Shown here piece after piece: positions 14,436 to 18,325 of a DNA stretch of 18,325 nucleotides. The translations under genes and the position numbers were made by a program. Positions within the stretch are counted from its first letter, which is position 1. Each line of letters opens with the position of its first letter. The DNA is taken from the NCBI GenBank assembly GCA_910585735.1, contig CAJUEU010000038.1:1-18325 (forward strand), given 5' to 3'. The notes under the pieces were generated by a model. That model was not told the DNA's origin and did not search any database. It saw only the letters and a program-made list of their open reading frames with translations. The stretch is from an uncultured Oscillospiraceae bacterium (GTDB lineage Bacteria; Bacillota; Clostridia; Oscillospirales; Oscillospiraceae).

Positions 14436-14465
14436 TCTTTAGCACATTTCCGGGAAAACTGTCAA
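14436..14465 (-). promoter_or_regulatory. Probable transposase promoter
   Basis: TTGACA (14465-14460) is a perfect -35. With an 18-base spacer the -10 would be TAAAGA (14441-14436), which is weak, fitting the low expression typical of transposases. The -35 lies in TGTCAATAG (14460-14468), a 9-base block also present in the left end of the element (13282-13290) in the same orientation. Confidence 0.5.
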
Positions 14466-14472
14466 TAGGCGC

Positions 14473-14503
14473 AAAATTCCCCTACATAAAGTAGGGGAAT
14501 TTT
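14473..14503. terminator. Bidirectional terminator between XRE gene and transposase
   Basis: A 13-bp perfect stem, AAAATTCCCCTAC (14473-14485) with GTAGGGGAATTTT (14491-14503), has a 5-base loop and T/A runs on both sides. It lies directly next to the XRE stop (14505-14507). It would end the cargo operon on the minus strand. It would also stop transcripts entering on the plus strand from the interrupted host gene. Confidence 0.88.
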
Positions 14504-14504
14504 T

Positions 14505-14747
14505 TTACTCCTTGCCGGTCAACCAGTCCAGGCTCACGCCCAGCACCTCCGAAAAGACCCGCAGCTCGTAGTCAGCCACGAATCTGTCGCCGGTCTCAAT
14601 TTTGCTGATGGCCTCCCGCTCAATGACAACGCCGCTCACCTGCATTTTGGCGGCAAGGTCGCCCTGCGAGAGCCTTTTTGCTGTCCTGGCCTGATGGATG
14701 CGATCTCCTGAGATATTCTTTTTTCCGTTGTAGTCGTAGATTTTCAA
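14505..14747 (-). CDS. XRE-family HTH regulator (element cargo)
   Basis: 80 residues. One HTH_3/XRE domain spans about 15-76: ISGDRIHQARTAKRLSQGDL, AAKMQVSGVVIEREAISKIE, then DYELRVFSEVLGVSLDWLTG. This is a classic cI/Cro-like single-domain repressor. The start is TTG 14747, with GGGGG about 8 bases upstream, and no ATG is available upstream in a sensible place. It is last of the four cargo genes, 70 bases after the DUF6273-like gene and immediately before a terminator. It may repress the cargo operon or the transposase promoter; no operator is proven. Confidence 0.82.
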   Translation of the reverse strand: MKIYDYNGKKNISGDRIHQARTAKRLSQGDLAAKMQVSGVVIEREAISKIETGDRFVADYELRVFSEVLGVSLDWLTGKE

Positions 14748-14817
14748 GGCAGTACCCCCATTCTGCCTCTTGACAGTACCACACGAAAGGCGGTATTCTG
14801 TAATAAAGATTTACAGC

Positions 14818-15126
14818 CTATGCTAAAACAGCACAAAATTTTCTAAAGACGCACCTTGCAAGGCCCATAGAGGGGGTAGCGTCAAAGAGGGGCTTGTGCT
14901 TATCCCGCAGCCAACGATTGATCTGCTTCTCAATCAGGCTCCCGCCAAAATTGTTATGGTCCTCCAGGTCTGCGTCGTCGTCCTCAAACTGGGTATTCAG
15001 CAGCAGCTCGCTCTCGGTAACGGCAAAAATAGCCTCGTTGTCGCCGTCCAGCTTAACCCACCGCACCCCGTCTGCGGTAAAAATGCCGCCCAGCGGCACC
15101 CGGTCCAAAGTGATGGTCTTACTCAT
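14818..15126 (-). CDS. Truncated DUF6273-like protein (element cargo)
   Basis: 102 residues. The start (TITLDRVPLGGIFTADGVRW, VKLDGDNEAIFAVTESELL) and FGGSLIEKQINRWL resemble the first part of DUF6273 proteins found in phages and conjugative elements of Clostridia. The later part of that domain, with its Trp-rich and GVRP-type motifs, is missing. The last residues (ARCVFRKFCAVLA) look like unrelated tail sequence, so the gene is probably decayed. ATG 15126 is preferred: GGAGG lies 8 bases upstream, whereas ATG 15132 is only 2 bases from it. It overlaps the upstream gene by 8 bases. The family call is from memory. Confidence 0.55.
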   Translation of the reverse strand: MSKTITLDRVPLGGIFTADGVRWVKLDGDNEAIFAVTESELLLNTQFEDDDADLEDHNNFGGSLIEKQINRWLRDKHKPLFDATPSMGLARCVFRKFCAVLA

Positions 15127-15316
15127 GTTCATGTCCTCCTTTTTCTAAACTGTCCAAAAATTCCTCGATGTCCTTGTGGCGGTAACGCTTCATACGATTT
15201 CCCACCAGGTTGATGCCGTGGATGCGCCCCTCCCGGTCCCACTTCCAGATGGTCTGAATGTTGACCTTCAAGATGGCCGCCAGTTCCTCCGCCGTGTAAA
15301 GCTCGATGGATTCCAT
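15119..15316 (-). CDS. Excisionase-like HTH DNA-binding protein (element cargo)
   Basis: 65 residues. A winged-helix HTH_17/MerR-like domain covers almost all of it: LYTAEELAAILKVNIQTIWK, WDREGRIHGINLVGNRMKRY, then RHKDIEEFL. These are typical features of excisionase-family DNA-binding proteins carried by integrative elements. ATG 15316 shares one base with the stop of the upstream HTH gene (TGATG), so translation is coupled. No integrase is present, so it is not part of a complete tyrosine-recombinase module here. It may act as a DNA-bending or regulatory protein for the element. Confidence 0.8.
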   Translation of the reverse strand: MESIELYTAEELAAILKVNIQTIWKWDREGRIHGINLVGNRMKRYRHKDIEEFLDSLEKGGHEHE

Positions 15317-15597
15317 CAGCAGTCCCTCCTCACCGGCTGGCCCTCGCTGCCGTTGGCTCTTGGCTTGCGGTTTCCCCTGCGGCGGATAGAGGCTTGCACA
15401 TTGCGCTGGGCCAGGTCCGGGTCATATCGGGGTCTCTGCTGCTCGTCCAGCTCGCCGGTGTCCCCCCGGCGCAGCTCGTCGTAAATCGTAGAGGGGTGAC
15501 AGCCGATTTTCACGGCAATATCCAGCACCCTCACATTGCCCTCGTACATCCGGGCAATTGCCCGCCTGTCCTTTAGTGTCAAGCACTTCACAGGCAC
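15316..15597 (-). CDS. Solitary IS30-type HTH protein (element cargo)
   Basis: 93 residues. The helix-turn-helix (LTLKDRRAIARMYEGNVRVL, DIAVKIGCHPSTIYDELRRG) and the following LDEQQRPRYDP match the pattern of the N-terminal domain of this element's own transposase (DRLQIEKM, IARYLGVHHSTIYEECKRG, LRPYKAYSPE). The catalytic domain is absent, replaced by a basic tail (RRRGNRKPRANGSEGQ). GTG 15597 has GGAGG 7 bases upstream. First gene of the cargo operon, just inside the right end. It could compete with or assist the transposase at the ends. Function is inference; the domain match is clear. Confidence 0.82.
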   Translation of the reverse strand: MPVKCLTLKDRRAIARMYEGNVRVLDIAVKIGCHPSTIYDELRRGDTGELDEQQRPRYDPDLAQRNVQASIRRRGNRKPRANGSEGQPVRRDC

Positions 15598-15622
15598 ACG
15601 AACACCTCCCTTGCAAAAAAAT

Positions 15623-15660
15623 AAAAACCGAAAATCGTCGTATAACGACCTTCGGTTTTT
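15623..15660. terminator. Hairpin at the right end of the element
   Basis: AAAAACCGAA (15623-15632) pairs with TTCGGTTTTT (15651-15660), with an inner GTCGT/ACGAC stem, and T-rich flanks on both sides. The outer arm is the same block as the inverted-repeat core. It could stop transcripts entering the element from outside, upstream of the first cargo gene. No convincing promoter for that operon is visible between this hairpin and the gene. Confidence 0.65.
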
Positions 15661-15675
15661 ATGGTAGCATTTGCA
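15651..15675 (-). repeat. Right terminal inverted repeat of the element
   Basis: Read inward on the minus strand it ends in AAAAACCGAA at positions 16-25 from the border, as the left end does. The outer part (AAATGCTACC) agrees only partly with the left end. It is directly followed by the right copy of the 17-bp repeat. Confidence 0.65.
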
Positions 15676-15692
15676 ATGCCCAGCTGTATCCC
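15676..15692 (+). repeat. 17-bp target-site duplication, right copy
   Basis: ATGCCCAGCTGTATCCC, identical to 13260-13276 and flanked by the continuing host gene sequence. Confidence 0.88.
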
Positions 15693-15797
15693 GCCAACAA
15701 ACGGGACGCTATCATTATCCACGGCATCGCCCATGGTACCGACCTGGCCCAGATCAACGACAAGCTCTTCGCCGAGGGCGAAAAAACTTTATTTTAG
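15693..15797 (+). pseudogene. HTH regulator gene, 3' part
   Basis: Codes for the last 34 residues (ANKRDAIIIHGIAHGTDLAQ, INDKLFAEGEKTLF) and the TAG stop of the gene that starts at 12956. The frame joins exactly after the Pro codon at the end of the left repeat. The frame reads in from the repeat copy at 15676, but no start codon or ribosome site serves it, so it should not be translated alone. It ends 19 bases before the SLH-protein start, so the two were probably one transcript before the insertion. Confidence 0.85.
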
Positions 15798-15816
15798 TAT
15801 GAGGAGGAACACAACC

Positions 15817-18325
15817 ATGAAAAAGCGCATTCTGTCGATCGTTCTGACCCTGGCGCTGTGCCTGGGTTTTGTCCCGGTGCTGGGCCTTCCCGCCCGGGCC
15901 GCGGAGGAGTGGTTCCAGTACACCGCCCCCGACGGCGTGATCTATAACTATGGCCGCAATGTCCTGAATAAGGTCACCACGGTCTGCCTTGTGGCGTCGG
16001 GGATAGAGGCTGGATCCACCAACATCACCATCCCCGAGGTGCTGGAAGGCACCTACACCAACGAGGCGGGGGACGAGGTTCCCTTCTCCATGGAGGTGGC
16101 CGGCATCAAGAAAAGCGCCTTCTACAACTGTGACAGCCTGGAGACCGCCACCATCCAGGGCTGCCCCATTCTGGACGGCGGCTTCTACCAGTGCGACTCC
16201 CTCCGGGAGCTGGACCTGTCTGAATGTACCGCCACCACCATCGACGATTTCAACTTTGCCTATGACTGTCCCAGCCTGGAGACTGTCACCCTGCCTGCCG
16301 GCCTTACCCGGTTGAGCAGCACTGCTTTCGGGCAATGCAGGAACCTCCGGGATGTTTACTTTTTGGGCTCTACCGCGCCTGCTGTGACCTCGTCCACCCT
16401 TCACAGTTCCTTCAATAATGCCGCCATCTTCCATGTGCCTTCGGGCGCCTCCGGCTATGACTATACCGGCACGGGCAGCTACCGGCACGTAGTAGACTAC
16501 GGAAATAAAGATAACGTTCCCTACGGCATGGATTTCGAGATGGAGGTGGATGTCGAGGGCCAGGACACCACGGTGAAGGGCAATCGTGTCGATTTGGGCA
16601 GCGGGATCCAGAAGGATTTTGTGGACAGACAGAAAAAGGCGATCGTGACCATCACCAATACCGGCTCTGACGGACTTCGCCTTTCCGTGAGGAACAGCAA
16701 TGTGAACGTTTTCGCATATAGCAGCAGTCGTACCGAATCTGCCACCCTCTTTCCCGGAGAGAAGGTCACCGTGGAGATCACCATTCACGACGGCTCGAAC
16801 TATGAAGCGGGCACCCATACGGGCACGGTGGAGCTTACTCTGAAGGGCCAGGTCACCGAGGAGACAGTGACCGAAGCGATCGAGCTGACCTACACCGTCG
16901 ACGGGGGGAACGGTCTGGAGGTATCCCCCACGGAGATCGACTTTGGGGACATCCCTGCGGATACCGCCTTTGAGGATATGCCCACCGCCACCGTCACAGT
17001 CACCAACAATCGGACACAAAAGGGCTATTTGCATTTGTATAGCACCGACATGAACGACTACAACAGAGTTTATGTTCAGTATGTGAAGGGGGATGGCAAG
17101 ACCCCCATCTCCGGCGGGGAGAGCATCACCTTCACCATTCAGCTCACGCCCTGGGGGCTGCTGAATCTGCAAAACGGTAAGGAGACATACGCCTTCACGC
17201 TTTACGAAAGACCATGGAGCGCCGCCGGCAACGTACAGATTTCCAACGGAAGCGTTACCCTGAAGGCCAACCCGGTCCACTCCTCGGGGCTGTCCCTTTC
17301 CTCCAGCTCTCTGGACCTGGGGAAAACGGAGAGCGCCTACTATTCCGCGAACAGATACCTCAACACCAGCGTGAAATTGACCAATACGGGCACTCAGGAT
17401 GTTGTCCTGACTCCTTCGACCCCTTCCAACTTTGCGGTCGCGGGCGCTTTCAGCCTGGCAGGGAGCTATACCCTGAAGGCGGGAGAAAGCGTCCCGGTCA
17501 CTGTGATGCCCAAGGATGGCTTGAAGCCCGGCGTCTATGAGGAAACCGTCACCATCAGCGGCGGCGAGACCAAGGTCACCCTCCAGCTGAAGTTCACAGT
17601 GGGCGGCGGAAAGGAGACCATGGAGGTGAGCTCCTCCTACCTTGATTTTGGCCGTCTGACCGAGGGTTATGAGCAGCCCACTGCCCAGACCGTGACCGTG
17701 GAGAATACAGGCACCGAAACCATCACCCTCGTCCAGCCCACCGCCTGGAATTACGAGGTGGGCCGCCTCTCCCGCACCACCCTGGCCGCCGGTGAGACCG
17801 CCACCTTCACCCTCCGGCCCAAAGCGGGGCTGAAGGCGGGTGGCACTGGGGCCGGGAACTACAACGAGACCCTCACTCTCCGCACCTCCAAGGGCCTCAG
17901 CGAGAGCCTGGAGCTCTCCTTCACGGTGGAGCTGGTGGGGGCGCCGGGTACGGTGCCCTCCACCTGGGCCACCCACTTCGTGGACCAGGCCATCGAGCTG
18001 GGGATCCTGCCCCGGGAGCTCCAGTCGGCCTATGACCAGGCCACCACCCGGCAGGAGTTCTGCCTGCTGGCCGACAATCTCTACCTGGTGCTGATGGGGC
18101 ACTACCCCAATACCGGCGACCCGGTGACCTTCACCGACACCTCTGATAAGTACGTGCTGGACATGGCCCGGGCCAAGGTAGTCTCGGGAGTGGGCGGGGG
18201 CCGGTTCGAGCCTGACCGCTCCCTGGAGCGGGAGGAGGCCGCTACCCTGCTGACCCAGTTTGCACTGGCGGTCAACAAGCCCCTGGCACTTTACAACGCC
18301 ACCTTCTCGGACAACGGGGAGATCT
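15817..18325 (+). CDS. SLH-anchored surface protein with BspA-type LRR and Ig-like repeats (runs off right edge)
   Basis: 836 codons in the window, with no stop. ATG 15817 has GAGGAGG (15801-15807) 9 bases upstream. A signal peptide (MKKRILSIVLTLALCLGFVP) is cleaved after ARA near residue 28. BspA-like leucine-rich repeats lie about 95-190 (IKKSAFYNCDSLETATI, GGFYQCDSLRELDL, YDCPSLETVTLPAGL, FGQCRNLRDVYF). Four Ig-like/ASH-type repeats start about 254, 367, 489 and 601, marked by EIDFGDIPAD, SLDLGKTES, YLDFGRLTEG and ITNTG/VENTGTE motifs. SLH domains begin about 715 (STWATHFVDQAIELGIL) and 766 (FTDTSDKYVLDMARAKVVSG, FEPDRSLEREEAATLL). It should sit on the cell wall and may bind host or substrate surfaces. 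Its likely promoter is now separated by the insertion. Confidence 0.92.
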   Translation, partial: MKKRILSIVLTLALCLGFVPVLGLPARAAEEWFQYTAPDGVIYNYGRNVLNKVTTVCLVASGIEAGSTNITIPEVLEGTYTNEAGDEVPFSMEVAGIKKSAFYNCDSLETATIQGCPILDGGFYQCDSLRELDLSECTATTIDDFNFAYDCPSLETVTLPAGLTRLSSTAFGQCRNLRDVYFLGSTAPAVTSSTLHSSFNNAAIFHVPSGASGYDYTGTGSYRHVVDYGNKDNVPYGMDFEMEVDVEGQDTTVKGNRVDLGSGIQKDFVDRQKKAIVTITNTGSDGLRLSVRNSNVNVFAYSSSRTESATLFPGEKVTVEITIHDGSNYEAGTHTGTVELTLKGQVTEETVTEAIELTYTVDGGNGLEVSPTEIDFGDIPADTAFEDMPTATVTVTNNRTQKGYLHLYSTDMNDYNRVYVQYVKGDGKTPISGGESITFTIQLTPWGLLNLQNGKETYAFTLYERPWSAAGNVQISNGSVTLKANPVHSSGLSLSSSSLDLGKTESAYYSANRYLNTSVKLTNTGTQDVVLTPSTPSNFAVAGAFSLAGSYTLKAGESVPVTVMPKDGLKPGVYEETVTISGGETKVTLQLKFTVGGGKETMEVSSSYLDFGRLTEGYEQPTAQTVTVENTGTETITLVQPTAWNYEVGRLSRTTLAAGETATFTLRPKAGLKAGGTGAGNYNETLTLRTSKGLSESLELSFTVELVGAPGTVPSTWATHFVDQAIELGILPRELQSAYDQATTRQEFCLLADNLYLVLMGHYPNTGDPVTFTDTSDKYVLDMARAKVVSGVGGGRFEPDRSLEREEAATLLTQFALAVNKPLALYNATFSDNGEI

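Larger units (their letters stand above)
13277..15675 (-). mobile_element. IS30-family transposon with four cargo genes
   Basis: 2399 bp between two exact 17-bp direct repeats, with imperfect terminal inverted repeats of about 25 bp. It carries, in minus-strand order, a solitary HTH gene, an excisionase-like gene, a truncated DUF6273-like gene, an XRE-type gene, a strong terminator and an IS30-type transposase. Excision of the element plus one repeat exactly restores the reading frame of the host HTH gene, which fixes the borders. Ordinary IS30 elements are roughly half this size and duplicate 2-3 bases. Long, variable duplications are known for IS1630 of Mycoplasma (from memory). No inverted copy of the left end is seen next to the transposase alone, so the cargo appears to belong to the unit. 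Confidence 0.85.

Noticed and set aside
13277..14470. Transposase alone as a minimal IS30 element
   Set aside because: No inverted copy of the left end is found near 14391-14504; the matching TGTCAATAG there is in direct orientation. The 17-bp duplication brackets the whole 2.4-kb unit instead.
15754..18102. 782-codon minus-strand open frame opposite the surface protein
   Set aside because: The plus frame has a signal peptide, LRR, Ig-like and SLH domains and a good ribosome site; the minus frame shows only Gly/His/Val-rich shadow sequence.
1..18325. tRNA or rRNA genes and CRISPR arrays
   Set aside because: No tRNA-like cloverleaf, rRNA segment or regularly spaced repeat was seen by reading; a dedicated scan was not possible.

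Overview
The window most likely comes from a gut-type Clostridia genome of the Oscillospiraceae group (Flavonifractor, Oscillibacter and relatives). This is an inference from four things: the GC-rich, CTG/CCC-rich coding style; the paired GlgC/GlgD glycogen genes typical of Firmicutes; secreted proteins with MKK-type signal peptides; and an SLH-anchored surface protein with BspA-type leucine-rich repeats. Nothing in the window fixes the species.

Left half (1-10702): a glycogen locus on the minus strand, transcribed glgB, glgC, glgD, glgA, and after a gap glgP, whose 3' part runs off the left edge. glgB has a near-consensus promoter (10674-10702). glgC, glgD and glgA are tightly packed, with a 4-base glgC/glgD overlap and a 14-base glgD-glgA gap. 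glgP has its own perfect-consensus promoter (1497-1525). Between glgA and glgP lies an AT-richer block of four plus-strand genes (1905-4584) with its own strong promoter (1715-1743). It encodes two secreted proteins that share a nearly identical signal peptide and the same short leader micro-ORF, a small membrane protein and a membrane-anchored protein. REP-like palindromic repeats lie inside and at the end of this block. It looks like a foreign cassette dropped between glgA and glgP.

Right half (10880-18325): a minus-strand pair encodes a degenerate small Ser/Thr-kinase-like protein and a zinc-ribbon/transmembrane/beta-helix protein. It diverges from a plus-strand HTH regulator gene followed by a large SLH-anchored surface protein (15817 to the right edge). 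The HTH gene is cut in two by a 2399-bp mobile element (13277-15675) flanked by an exact 17-bp direct repeat (ATGCCCAGCTGTATCCC). Removing the element plus one repeat copy restores one continuous 141-codon frame. The element has imperfect 25-bp terminal inverted repeats, an IS30-family DDE transposase and four additional small genes. These are a solitary copy of the transposase-type HTH domain, an excisionase-like HTH protein, a truncated DUF6273-like protein and an XRE repressor-like protein. An IS30-type element carrying its own regulatory cargo and making a 17-bp target duplication is the most unusual object in the window.
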